Positions 1-8,260 of a stretch of DNA of 64,000 nucleotides are shown one piece after another. The notes beneath the pieces are model-generated. The model was not told the DNA's origin. It worked only from the letters and a program-made list of their open reading frames with translations, and searched no databases. Origin of the DNA: Pseudomonas nitroreducens (GTDB lineage: Bacteria > Pseudomonadota > Gammaproteobacteria > Pseudomonadales > Pseudomonadaceae); assembly GCF_014204515.1 (NCBI RefSeq), contig NZ_JACHLI010000003.1, positions 186,001 through 250,000 of the forward strand, written 5' to 3'. Position 1 is the stretch's first letter; the number at the start of each line of letters is the position of its first letter. A program made the translations under genes and the position numbers.

Positions 1-2
1 TC

Positions 3-134
3 CACGACAGCGGGCTGGAACTGGAGCAGCGCGACGAGCTGCTGTCGGAACTCTTCGCCCTCGGTGAACGGCTGGACGACGCGCGCCTGGGCGGCATCCA
101 CTGGCAACTGGGCCTGGAGCTGGAGTTCGCCTGA
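3..134 (+). CDS. C-terminal fragment of an unidentified protein
   Basis: An open frame enters from the left edge and ends at TGA 132-134. The visible 43 residues are acidic and leucine-rich and end in LELEFA. They show no motif that I recognise. The frame stays open for its whole length and has the GC-rich third positions of the neighbours, so it is probably the end of a real gene that converges on the flavin reductase gene; the two stops are only a few bases apart. The family cannot be named from so short a piece. Confidence 0.5.
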   Translation, partial: HDSGLELEQRDELLSELFALGERLDDARLGGIHWQLGLELEFA

Positions 135-141
135 GGAGCGT

Positions 142-750
142 TTACTTAGGACGGATCATGCCGAAGGTGTCGCGGGTGTAGCTGTACTGGGTGCCGCCCA
201 GGCGCCCCACCAGATCGAGCTTCGCCGGGTCGACGTGGCGCTCGTCCAGCATCACTGCGTCGTCGATGTGTGCCAGCAGCACACGGGCGAAGATCAGCAG
301 GCTGGAAGGATTCTCCGCCGGGTACGGCATGATCTGTTCCAGCTGGCATTCGAAGGCCACCGGCGCGCCGACTATGCGCGGCGGCGCCACACGTTCGCTG
401 GGCACGGTAGCGATGCCGGTGTGCTCGATCTCGCTGACGCCGTGGGGCAGCCAGGCAGCAGTGGCGTTCATGGTCTCGGCCTGGGCAGCGCTGACCAGGT
501 GGATCACCAGCTCGCCGGTCTCGCGCACGTTGCGCAGAGTGTCCTTGACGCTGCCGTCCTCGCGCACGCTGGTGTTCACCAGCAGGGTCGGCGGCGAGTC
601 ACTGATGACCTGGAAGAAACTGAACGGCGCGAGATTGCTCTGGCCCTCCGCCGACAACGTCGAGACCCAGGCGATGGGGCGCGGCGTGACGGTGGAGGCC
701 AGCCAGCGGTAGGCATCGGCCTTGGGCAGCTGGGTGAAGTCGAGTTGCAT
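142..750 (-). CDS. Flavin reductase-like domain protein (FMN-binding split barrel)
   Basis: About 202 residues, of the flavoprotein oxidoreductase / DIM6-NTAB type. Such proteins bind FMN and serve as flavin reductases or as flavin-dependent components of monooxygenases. The family signature lies near the N-terminus: TVTPRPIAWVSTLSAEGQSN followed by LAPFSFFQVISDSPP, the region that contacts the flavin phosphate. I chose the ATG at 750 (MQLDFTQLP), which has a GGA-type ribosome site about 10 bases upstream. A longer reading from a GTG at 783 would add 11 residues that do not look like part of the fold. The substrate is unknown and the neighbours do not suggest one. Confidence 0.82.
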   Translation of the reverse strand: MQLDFTQLPKADAYRWLASTVTPRPIAWVSTLSAEGQSNLAPFSFFQVISDSPPTLLVNTSVREDGSVKDTLRNVRETGELVIHLVSAAQAETMNATAAWLPHGVSEIEHTGIATVPSERVAPPRIVGAPVAFECQLEQIMPYPAENPSSLLIFARVLLAHIDDAVMLDERHVDPAKLDLVGRLGGTQYSYTRDTFGMIRPK

Positions 751-815
751 GGGGACATCCGGGGCAATGCGGTGGGAAGACACGGGCCGCGGCAGGCGGC
801 CCGCAAATGCGCAGC

Positions 816-1094
816 TCAGCGGCCGGCGCGGGATTCCTTGATATAGAAGCGCGCACGGCTGGCCTTGTCGGCGCAGCCGTCATAGGCCTCGACCTGCTGC
901 TGGGTCTTGGCGGCGGTCAGCAGGCCAACGGCCTTGGAGTAGCTGACGGTACCGGCGAAGCCCTCGGCCTTGGCCAGGTCCAGCTCGTGCCACGCGGCAT
1001 TCAGCTCGTTGGCGCAGCTGTCGCGGTTGACGGTCTTGCCCGAGCAGCCGGCGACAGCCAGCAGCACGGCGATGATCAGGGGGATGCGCGGCAT
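816..1094 (-). CDS. Small secreted lipoprotein, unknown function
   Basis: 92 residues. A short basic start and hydrophobic stretch lead to the lipobox VAGC (Cys17), so the protein should be lipidated and anchored in the envelope. Residue +2 after the Cys is Ser, which favours the outer membrane. The mature part is hydrophilic and predicted helical, with two further cysteines (Cys27 and Cys74). The ATG at 1094 is chosen because AGGAG lies seven bases upstream and a signal peptide begins there; the frame is open further upstream but codes no plausible leader. I do not recognise the family. Confidence 0.75.
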   Translation of the reverse strand: MPRIPLIIAVLLAVAGCSGKTVNRDSCANELNAAWHELDLAKAEGFAGTVSYSKAVGLLTAAKTQQQVEAYDGCADKASRARFYIKESRAGR

Positions 1095-1246
1095 GACGGA
1101 ACTCCTGGATGTGTTCGCGGGTGAATCCAGCTTAGAACGCGGCGCAGAGGCCTGCCGGACGGCGCCGAAGTATGCCATCGGACCGACGGCATTCAAGCGA
1201 CTACTACACTGTTTTGCCACGGGATATCCCGAGAAGGAGAAAGACC

Positions 1247-1594
1247 ATGGTGCACCAGGGCAGCTGCCATTGCGGGCAGATCGCGTTCGAAGTGGAAGGG
1301 GATGTCGGTGAAGTCGTGTCATGCAACTGCTCGATCTGCCGGCGCAAGGGCTCGCTGCTGTGGTTCGTGCCGCGCGGCAAGCTGAAGCTGACCACTGCTG
1401 AGAGTGCGATGAGCACCTATACGTTCAATACCCACCGCATCGAGCACCGCTTCTGCCCCACCTGCGGCTGCGCACCGCTGGCCTTCGCCACAGCGCCGGA
1501 CGGCACGCCGATGGCGGCGATCAATGTGCGCTGCCTGCCGGCCGTGGAGCTGGGCGATCTGACGGTGAAGGAATACGACGGCAAGAGCCGCTGA
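1247..1594 (+). CDS. GFA-family (glutathione-dependent formaldehyde-activating enzyme-like) zinc protein
   Basis: 115 residues of the GFA/CENP-V fold. The zinc ligand pattern is clear: CHCG near residue 7, CNCSIC near residue 29 and CPTCGC near residue 68. The archetype, Gfa of Paracoccus, was proposed to speed formation of S-hydroxymethylglutathione, but most family members have no proven activity, so the substrate is open. The start is fixed by GAGAAGGAGA six to fifteen bases upstream of the ATG. The gene stands alone, divergent from the small lipoprotein gene. Confidence 0.85.
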   Translation: MVHQGSCHCGQIAFEVEGDVGEVVSCNCSICRRKGSLLWFVPRGKLKLTTAESAMSTYTFNTHRIEHRFCPTCGCAPLAFATAPDGTPMAAINVRCLPAVELGDLTVKEYDGKSR

Positions 1595-1996
1595 AAGCCA
1601 CCCTCAGCGCAATGCATTGCCGATGCTCTGCGCATCGGCGCGGCGCCAGCCCAGGCTGCTCTTCCGCCGCCATGAAAGGGCTTTTTCGACACCCCGGCGC
1701 AGGTCGGGGCAGAGAGTCCAGTGCATGAGCGCCGCTAAAAATGTAGTTCACTCGACCAATGGCTACAAAAACACCGAAACCACGGAACACGCGGCCTAGA
1801 GCCTCGCAGAACCACGAAGACAAATCGTGACCAGAGAGTTGTATACAAAAATCGATTGAACGTAATACACATCGCGTTTATAAAGTCCCGCACCGCTTCA
1901 CCCGCTCGGCCCCGGGGGTGAGATCGGCCAGTACTTCCCGGTTGTCGTGCCCGTCCGGCAACCAGCGACTGACAACAATAAAAACCGAGGTGTTGC
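1595..1996. other. Intergenic region upstream of the purine permease
   Basis: About 400 bases without a convincing gene. It opens with a hairpin (1619-1639, arms GCCGATG/CATCGGC) that may end the GFA transcript. The part around 1730-1880 is much richer in A/T than the surroundings and carries a perfect palindrome (1839-1848). It probably holds the promoter and control region of the permease. Several short frames here look like chance openings. Confidence 0.5.
1839..1848. promoter_or_regulatory. Candidate GntR-type operator, TTGTATACAA
   Basis: A perfect 10-bp palindrome lies about 150 bases upstream of the permease start in an AT-rich stretch. TGTATACA cores are typical of operators bound by GntR-family regulators, including HutC-type regulators of catabolic genes. 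No regulator is next to it; the nearest GntR gene in the window is about 10 kb away and need not be related. A shared core alone is weak evidence. Confidence 0.3.
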
Positions 1997-3343
1997 ATGT
2001 CCGTGGTAACTGAGCGCTCCACTACCGGCTCGCCCGTCGACCAGCGTTTGCCCTTGCTGCAGCTGCTGCTGGTCGGCTTCCAGCACGTTCTCCTGATGTA
2101 TGGCGGCGCCGTCGCCGTGCCGCTGATCGTCGGCCAGGCCGCTGGCCTCTCCCGCGAAGAAATCGCCTTCCTGATCAACGCCGACCTGCTGGTTGCCGGC
2201 ATCGCCACGCTCGTGCAATCGCTGGGTATCGGCCCGGTGGGCATCCGCATGCCGGTGATGATGGGAGCCAGCTTCGCCGCCGTCGGCAGCATGGTCGCCA
2301 TGGCCGGGATGCCCGGCGTGGGAATGACTGGCATCTTCGGCGCGACCATCGCCGCCGGCTTCTTCGGCATGCTCATTGCGCCCTTCATGAGCCGCATCGT
2401 GCGCTTCTTCCCGCCGCTGGTGACCGGTACCGTGATCACCTCCATCGGCATGTGCCTGTTCCCGGTGGCGATCAACTGGGCCGGTGGCGGCAAGGCCGCG
2501 GCCAACTTCGGCGCCATCGAATACCTCGCCCTGTCGTCCTTCGTGCTGGCGGTGATCCTGCTGATCAACCGCTTCATGAAAGGCTTCTGGGTCAACGTCT
2601 CGGTACTGATCGGCATGCTGCTGGGCTATATCATCGGCGCCAGCATGGGCATGGTCAGCCTGGACGGCATCGAGCAGCGCCCGTGGTTCGACGTGGTCAC
2701 CCCGCTGCACTTCGGCGCGCCGGAATTCCACCTCGCGCCGGTACTGTCCATGTGCCTGGTGGTGGTGATCATCTTCGTCGAATCCACCGGCATGTTCCTC
2801 GCCCTGGGCAAGATCACCGAGACCGAGATCTGCCCCAACCGCCTGCGCCGTGGCCTGCTGTGCGACGCCAGCGCCTCGTTCGTCGCCGGCTTCATGAACA
2901 CCTTCACCCATTCCTCGTTCGCCCAGAACATCGGCCTGGTGCAGATGACCGGTGTGCGCAGCCGCTACGTCACCGCCGCCGCCGCGCTGTTCCTGATCGC
3001 CCTGTCGCTGCTGCCCAAGGCCGCCTTCCTGGTCGCCTCGATTCCGCCAGCCGTGCTCGGCGGCGCCGGCATAGCCATGTTCGGCATGGTCGCCGCCAGC
3101 GGTATCCGCATCCTCCACGAGGCGGACATCGTCGACCGCCGCAACCAGCTGCTGGTGGCGGTGAGCATCGGTATGGGGATGGTGCCGGTGGTGCGCCCGG
3201 ACTTCTTCGCTGCCCTGCCCCAGTGGATGGAGCCGATCACCCACAGCGGCATCGCCATGACCGCAATCTGGGCCGTGGTGCTGAATATCCTCTTCAACAT
3301 CCTCGGTGAGCAGGGCCGCGACGCCCTCTGCGGGCATCACTGA
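1997..3343 (+). CDS. NCS2-family purine (xanthine/uric acid) permease
   Basis: 448 residues, about 12-14 membrane segments. The N-terminal signature GFQHVLLMYGGAVAVPLIVG is typical of the nucleobase-ascorbate (NCS2) family, proton symporters in the inner membrane. Further family features are VESTGMFLALGKIT in the middle (substrate-binding segment) and a FVAGFMNTFTHSSFAQNIGL segment matching the second re-entrant helix pair. Length and the GFQHVL form point to the xanthine/urate branch (XanP, UacT, PbuX) rather than the uracil branch, but the exact substrate cannot be read off. GAGGTG precedes the ATG. The gene is monocistronic, with a terminator immediately downstream. Confidence 0.88.
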   Translation: MSVVTERSTTGSPVDQRLPLLQLLLVGFQHVLLMYGGAVAVPLIVGQAAGLSREEIAFLINADLLVAGIATLVQSLGIGPVGIRMPVMMGASFAAVGSMVAMAGMPGVGMTGIFGATIAAGFFGMLIAPFMSRIVRFFPPLVTGTVITSIGMCLFPVAINWAGGGKAAANFGAIEYLALSSFVLAVILLINRFMKGFWVNVSVLIGMLLGYIIGASMGMVSLDGIEQRPWFDVVTPLHFGAPEFHLAPVLSMCLVVVIIFVESTGMFLALGKITETEICPNRLRRGLLCDASASFVAGFMNTFTHSSFAQNIGLVQMTGVRSRYVTAAAALFLIALSLLPKAAFLVASIPPAVLGGAGIAMFGMVAASGIRILHEADIVDRRNQLLVAVSIGMGMVPVVRPDFFAALPQWMEPITHSGIAMTAIWAVVLNILFNILGEQGRDALCGHH

Positions 3344-3379
3344 GTCCCTTTCGCGGGCGTCTCCCGGACGCCCGCACCC

Positions 3380-3410
3380 AGCCGCGTCCTACTCCTTCGC
3401 GGCTTTTTTT
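3380..3410 (+). terminator. Intrinsic terminator of the purine permease gene
   Basis: Stem AGCCGCG/CGCGGCT with an 11-base loop is followed by a run of seven T. A second GC-rich hairpin (about 3353-3376, arms GCGGGCGTC/GACGCCCGC) lies directly upstream and may strengthen it. Confidence 0.8.
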
Positions 3411-3423
3411 CGCCTGTGATTCA

Positions 3424-3507
3424 GAGCGAGCCTGCTCGCGATGAGGTCTCTGATACTGGTGCCAGAGTGGGTGCGCGCCCTGTTCGCGAGCAAGCTCGCT
3501 CCTACAG
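3424..3507. repeat. REP doublet (REPIN-like), GAGCGAGC-family
   Basis: Two inverted copies of a Pseudomonas REP sequence (core GCGAGCAAGCTCGCTCC) face each other across about 35 bases. The left copy has one changed base (CCTGCTCGCG). Similar doublets of this family occur at 40338 and 41308. The arrangement can fold into a long hairpin between the permease and the converging chemoreceptor gene. Confidence 0.75.
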
Positions 3508-3549
3508 GGTATCGTTGGTGCGGACCTGTTTTTGCCTGCCTCTGGGCTA

Positions 3550-5109
3550 TCAGGTCTCCGGCCGGTAGCCCAGGCGCAGGCCACCCCACTGGCGGCCGCG
3601 TACGTAGATCGGCACCGAAAGGTCGTGCATCAGCTCGCCGGTATCGCGGCAGTAGGTCTGCAGCAGCATCGGCTGGTTATGGCTGCCGCAGCGCACGCCG
3701 GTGCGGTCGTTGAACAGGCGCTTGCTGCGGCTCTTGAGCATGTCCACCTGGGCATCGCCGGACGGCGGATGGCTGAACGCCTGGTTGTGCGTCGGCACGT
3801 AGCCCTCGGCGGTGCAGGCGATGGCGAACACCAGCCCTTCGTGGCGCTGCAGCAGGTCTTCCTGGATGCGCGGCAGTACCTCGTCGGTGTAGCGGTCGAA
3901 GCGCGTGCGGAACTTCTGCGGATGGGTGCCCGGCATCGGCTGGTAGTCGCGGTCGAACAGGGCGTCGAAGTCGACCCGGCCATTCTCCACGTCCGTCTCG
4001 AACTTCGCGCCGATGGCCTGGGCGCCCGCGCGGGCCAGGTCGTAGATGCGCTGGTGATAATCGTCCAGCGCCACTTCGGCAAGACGCTCGCTGATCATCT
4101 CCGCCTGGGTTTCCAGCTGGATGGCCGCGTCGGCCAGGCGATGGGTCTGCTCGTCGCTGGCACGCAGGTCGCCGCGTACCTGCTCTACCGCGCTGAACAG
4201 GCTGTCCAGCTGGTTGCGGTTGATCTCGGCGCCCTCGGCGATCTCGCTGATCTGGGTTTCCACGCTGGCGGCCAGGCCAGCGATGTCCTGCAATTGCCGC
4301 CCGGTGCTTTCCACCTGACTGACGCCCAGGCCCAGGTCGTCAGTGAGCTGGCGGATCTGCTCCACCACTTCGCCGGTCTGGCGCTGGATATCCTCAATCA
4401 TCTGCCCGACTTCGTCGGTGGCCTCGGCGGTGCGTCCGGCAAGGCCGCGCACTTCCTCGGCGACCACGGCGAAACCACGACCGTGCTCGCCCGCCCGCGC
4501 CGCTTCGATGGCCGCATTGAGGGCTAGCAGGTTGGTCTGGCTGGCGATGGACTGGATCACCTGGGTGACGCGCTGGATGTCCTCGCTACGCGCACTCAGC
4601 GACTCGATCAGCGCGCGGCTGGCGCTGGCGCGCTGGCTCAGTTGGCGCATGCAGTCGATGGCGGCCTGCAGCTCGCTGCGGCCGCTATCGCTGCCGGCGC
4701 GCGCCAGGGTCGCGGCCTCCTTGGCCTGGCGGGCCAGGTTCGAGGTGGCGCGCTCGGTGTGGATCATCACCTCGGCGCTGCCGACGATCTGCTCGGCGGC
4801 CACCACCTGGGACTCCAGCTTCTCCACCAGGCGCTGCACCGAGAACGACACCCCGGCGGCGGACAGCGCATTGCGGCTGGTGCCCTGGGACAGCTCACGG
4901 GTCAGCTCGGCGACGTCCGGCAGCACGGCCAGCGCGCTGGCCGGCGCGGCACGCTCGGGGATGAACCACGGCCCCCACAGCAGCACGGCGGCCAGCAGCA
5001 GGCACAGCGACAGCGGCCAGTCGCCCAGCGCCTGGGCGATGAACAGCAGCACCAGGCCACAAGTCTGCAGGGTAAGGATGAGGACGATACGCGGACGCGC
5101 GATATCCAT
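3550..5109 (-). CDS. Methyl-accepting chemotaxis protein without periplasmic sensor domain
   Basis: 519 residues. Two N-terminal membrane helices (about residues 6-24 and 29-47) are separated by only a few residues, so there is no periplasmic ligand domain. A long helical region follows with the highly conserved hairpin tip (NLLALNAAIEAARAGEHGRG, then FAVVAEEVRGLAGR) that binds CheA/CheW. After the signalling coil comes a C-terminal domain of about 130 residues ending RQWGGLRLGY, a cytoplasmic PAS/Cache-like module seen in many such receptors. Sensing is therefore probably intracellular or through the membrane. The ATG at 5109 is preferred to the longer frame because the first helix begins there. 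The ligand is unknown. Confidence 0.88.
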   Translation of the reverse strand: MDIARPRIVLILTLQTCGLVLLFIAQALGDWPLSLCLLLAAVLLWGPWFIPERAAPASALAVLPDVAELTRELSQGTSRNALSAAGVSFSVQRLVEKLESQVVAAEQIVGSAEVMIHTERATSNLARQAKEAATLARAGSDSGRSELQAAIDCMRQLSQRASASRALIESLSARSEDIQRVTQVIQSIASQTNLLALNAAIEAARAGEHGRGFAVVAEEVRGLAGRTAEATDEVGQMIEDIQRQTGEVVEQIRQLTDDLGLGVSQVESTGRQLQDIAGLAASVETQISEIAEGAEINRNQLDSLFSAVEQVRGDLRASDEQTHRLADAAIQLETQAEMISERLAEVALDDYHQRIYDLARAGAQAIGAKFETDVENGRVDFDALFDRDYQPMPGTHPQKFRTRFDRYTDEVLPRIQEDLLQRHEGLVFAIACTAEGYVPTHNQAFSHPPSGDAQVDMLKSRSKRLFNDRTGVRCGSHNQPMLLQTYCRDTGELMHDLSVPIYVRGRQWGGLRLGYRPET

Positions 5110-5257
5110 GGCGGCAGCTCTCTTCTGGCGGGCCCGACCGCTGCACAGCGCACGAACGCTGCCGGGGAGCCCGATTATTCTTGTCAGAGCCATTAGGCCG
5201 CCTGCCTGGCGCGGCGGCTATCGTTCCTTAGTGGTAGACGCAGCGCTGCTTGAGTCG

Positions 5258-5596
5258 CTACAGGCAGCTACGCGCGGCCAGGGTGATTGCATCGTCCGGA
5301 CTCGGCGCATTGCGGCGGTAGAGCACCACGTCACTGCCCTTGTCCGCCGCCGTGGTTTCCAGCAATGCCTCGGTGTAGTCAGCCGAGGCGGCCGGCAGCA
5401 GCAGCCGGTAGCCGAAACGGATCTCACGCACCGTTGCCGCGGGACGCAGCCCCTGCCATTGCGGCAGCAAGCAGGTCATATAGACCGAAGGCGACTTGCC
5501 GCTCTCCAGGCGCAGCACGGGCGCCTCTTCCTTCAGGCGACCCGGCGAGGAGCAGCCCGCCATCAATACAAGGAGCATCATCACCAGCAGCTTCAT
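5258..5596 (-). CDS. Small lipoprotein, unknown function
   Basis: 112 residues. A basic start and hydrophobic core end in lipobox LMAGC, followed by Ser-Ser, which suggests outer-membrane sorting. The mature part shows no domain that I know and ends in ARSCL, with a second cysteine that could pair with the one in MTCLLP. The ATG at 5596 is used because the signal peptide begins there. It lies between the chemoreceptor and ligase-like genes on the same strand, with about 150 bases on each side, so it is probably transcribed alone. Confidence 0.7.
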   Translation of the reverse strand: MKLLVMMLLVLMAGCSSPGRLKEEAPVLRLESGKSPSVYMTCLLPQWQGLRPAATVREIRFGYRLLLPAASADYTEALLETTAADKGSDVVLYRRNAPSPDDAITLAARSCL

Positions 5597-5738
5597 CGAC
5601 CAATCCCCGTGGAATGAGTCCCTGAGGTTAGCACTCGGCGCTGCCAGCGCAGGGCTCCCCCAGGGAGCGAAGCCTGGGTGGGCAGGCGGTCTGCCAGGCT
5701 CGGGCTGGCAACCGGCGCAGCCTTCGCCGCGCGCCTGC

Positions 5739-6983
5739 TCAGGCCGGGTGGGGAGAACTGAAGGGTGGTGATACGGGCCGCTGCGAAGAGGCCCGGTACT
5801 GGCTGGAAGCGGACGCCAGCGCCCCGGCCATCGGCAGCCAGAGCCACATCCAGACCACATTCGGCGCCGCGACGAAGAAGTGCATTTCCACCATGAACAC
5901 CACGGACGATGCCGCCAGCACGGCGAACCACAGCGGCGCCAGAGGCGAGCGGCTGTGCCACAGCGTCCACAGGCAGACCGCCAGCATGACCAGCAGGGAC
6001 GCCAGCCCCACCCCGCCGAACTGGTAGAGCACTTCCAGGTAGAGACTGTGGGGGTTGTGCACCACCTGCCCGGTGCTCAGCACCACGTCCCCCAGGTCGG
6101 TGTGGGCGCCGTGGCCGAACCACCAACGCTCGCCCACTCGCTCGATCACCGTCCGCCAGACTTCATCCCGGTGGGTCAGGCCACGCGAACCGAATTCGTA
6201 GGCCAGTTGCCGGTAGCCGCCAATGGCCACGGCAGCGCCACCCAGGCCCAGCAGCCCCAGGGCAGCCTGGCGCATGCGCCCTTGCGAGCCGACCAGCACC
6301 AGCACGACGGCGCCGATCAGGGCGGCCATCCAGGCCGCCCGGGAGAAGGTGAAGTAGACGTAGACCCCCTGGGTCAGAGCGCACAGCGACCAGATCGCGA
6401 GCCCCGTCCAGCGCCGGCTGCGCAAAGCCAGCCAGAGCGCGACGATGAAGCTGAACGCGTAGTTCATGCCCGCTTCGATGGTGATACCGAACTCCGCAAC
6501 GCCCGGCACCCCGGAGTCATGGATATTCAACGTGCGGTAGGCGAAGGTGAACTCGCCCAGCTGAACCTTGTGCAGCAGTGAGAATGCCGCGAAACCTGCG
6601 CCCGCCAGGGCGCCGATGCCCAGCACAAGGCGCCAGAAGCGGCCGTCCGAGACGCCCACGGCGATTATCACCAGGCTGAAGAACAGGATCATCAGCAACT
6701 GCCGCACCGAACTGGAAGACTCGGCAACCAGCGCGTTGGCCAGCAGCCCCGCCCAGAACAGGGCGAACAGGATGAACGTCGCCGACATCCAGCGCGCCCG
6801 TTCCCGAACCAGCTGGGGCACTGCGCAAAGCACGGACAGGCAGGTCAGCAGACGCAGCGTCTTTTCCCAGTTCCCCGAATCCGTCGGCCACCAGAAACGT
6901 CCCACCAGCAGGCTGACCAGGGTAATGCCCGCGAGGGCGATACTCATGACCGTCAGGACCCGCGCAATTCGTTGAATCTGCAT
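5739..6983 (-). CDS. O-antigen ligase / Wzy-like polytopic membrane protein
   Basis: 414 residues with about 10-12 membrane helices. The O-antigen ligase domain is recognisable from the periplasmic loop after residue 280, with the GHGAHTDLG and HNPHSLYLEVLYQFGG motifs; the H-x-x-H/S element is typical of WaaL/Wzy enzymes that join polyprenyl-linked glycans to an acceptor. No glycosyltransferases are adjacent, so it is isolated from any polysaccharide cluster and the substrate cannot be inferred. Possible roles include O-antigen or glycoprotein ligation. The ATG at 6983 is used; a GTG directly upstream would add one residue. Confidence 0.75.
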   Translation of the reverse strand: MQIQRIARVLTVMSIALAGITLVSLLVGRFWWPTDSGNWEKTLRLLTCLSVLCAVPQLVRERARWMSATFILFALFWAGLLANALVAESSSSVRQLLMILFFSLVIIAVGVSDGRFWRLVLGIGALAGAGFAAFSLLHKVQLGEFTFAYRTLNIHDSGVPGVAEFGITIEAGMNYAFSFIVALWLALRSRRWTGLAIWSLCALTQGVYVYFTFSRAAWMAALIGAVVLVLVGSQGRMRQAALGLLGLGGAAVAIGGYRQLAYEFGSRGLTHRDEVWRTVIERVGERWWFGHGAHTDLGDVVLSTGQVVHNPHSLYLEVLYQFGGVGLASLLVMLAVCLWTLWHSRSPLAPLWFAVLAASSVVFMVEMHFFVAAPNVVWMWLWLPMAGALASASSQYRASSQRPVSPPFSSPHPA

Positions 6984-7205
6984 CACTCTTACAACGCTCG
7001 ATCAGACTGACGCGGCACTATACACGGGAGCTGTAATGAGCTGAAACAACTGCCCAGCGCTTCTGCCCAGCGGGCTGGCAAGCAATGTGCTTGCAATGCG
7101 CAACATGCAATGTGCGCCGACGATGGGTAAAATGCTGCCCTTGACTCTCGAATCCTCTCCGGCGCCCCGAAAACCCTGGGCGTCCGCCGCCACATTGATG
7201 AAGAC

Positions 7206-8198
7206 ATGACTATTCCGCTCCAGCGCCCCGAGCCCTCCCGCCGCTTCTCCGTGGCGCCGATGATGGATTGGACTGACAGACACTGCCGATTTTTCCTGCG
7301 CCAGTTATCCAGTCACGCCCTCCTCTATACGGAAATGGTCACCACCGGCGCCGTTCTGCACGGCGACACCGCGCGCTTCCTGCGCCACGACGAGTGCGAA
7401 CACCCGCTGGCACTGCAACTGGGCGGCAGCAACCCGACTGACCTGGCTGCGGCGGCGAAGCTGGCCGAAGCGGCTGGCTACGACGAGGTGAACCTGAACG
7501 TCGGCTGCCCCAGCGACCGCGTGCAGAACAACATGATCGGCGCCTGCCTGATGGGCCATCCGGCGCTGGTGGCGGACTGCGTCAAGGCCATGCGCGATGC
7601 GGTGTCGATCCCCGTAACGGTCAAGCACCGCATCGGCATCAACGGCCGCGACAGCTATGAGGAGCTCTGCGACTTCGTCGGCCAGGTGCGCGACGCCGGC
7701 TGCCGCAGCTTCACCGTACATGCGCGCATCGCCATCCTCGAAGGCCTGTCGCCCAAGGAGAACCGCGAGATCCCACCGCTGCGCTACGACATCGCCGCGC
7801 AGCTCAAGCGCGACTTCGCCGAGCTGGAGATCGTCCTCAACGGCGGCATCAAGACCCTGGAGGAATGCCGCGAGCACCTGCAGGTGTTCGACGGCGTGAT
7901 GCTCGGCCGCGAGGCGTACCACAACCCCTACCTGCTGGCCCAGGTGGACGCCGCGCTGTATGACTCGGACAAGCCGGCCATCACCCGCGCCGAGGCCCTG
8001 GCCCGCATGCGCCCGTATATCGAACGGCACATCGCCGAGGGCGGTGCCATGCACCACGTGACCCGCCACGTACTCGGTCTGGCCCAGGGCTTCCCAGGGG
8101 CGCGACGCTTCCGCCAGCTGCTTTCGGTGGACGTGCACAAGACCCAGGATTCCCTCGGCCTGCTGGATCAGGCCGGAGAACTTCTCGCTGGTCATTGA
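7206..8198 (+). CDS. dusA: tRNA-dihydrouridine(20/20a) synthase DusA
   Basis: 330 residues. An FMN-dependent TIM-barrel enzyme that reduces uridine 20/20a in the tRNA D-loop with NADPH. The N-terminal signature FSVAPMMDWTDRHCRFF and the catalytic cysteine in NLNVGCPSDRVQ identify DusA rather than DusB or DusC. Length is normal. The ATG at 7206 gives an 18-residue leader before the conserved PMMDWTD, as in other Pseudomonas DusA proteins. It is followed on the same strand by tal after 62 bases, as I recall for P. aeruginosa. Confidence 0.95.
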   Translation: MTIPLQRPEPSRRFSVAPMMDWTDRHCRFFLRQLSSHALLYTEMVTTGAVLHGDTARFLRHDECEHPLALQLGGSNPTDLAAAAKLAEAAGYDEVNLNVGCPSDRVQNNMIGACLMGHPALVADCVKAMRDAVSIPVTVKHRIGINGRDSYEELCDFVGQVRDAGCRSFTVHARIAILEGLSPKENREIPPLRYDIAAQLKRDFAELEIVLNGGIKTLEECREHLQVFDGVMLGREAYHNPYLLAQVDAALYDSDKPAITRAEALARMRPYIERHIAEGGAMHHVTRHVLGLAQGFPGARRFRQLLSVDVHKTQDSLGLLDQAGELLAGH

Positions 8199-8260
8199 GT
8201 CCCGTTGAGTGGCGCATCGGCCTCGGGTAAGGTCGATGCACTCTCTATGGAAGACGCGCC

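Noticed and set aside
1898..3340. 480-codon open frame antisense to the purine permease
   Set aside because: His/Asp/Gly-rich shadow; the sense frame has a full NCS2 permease.
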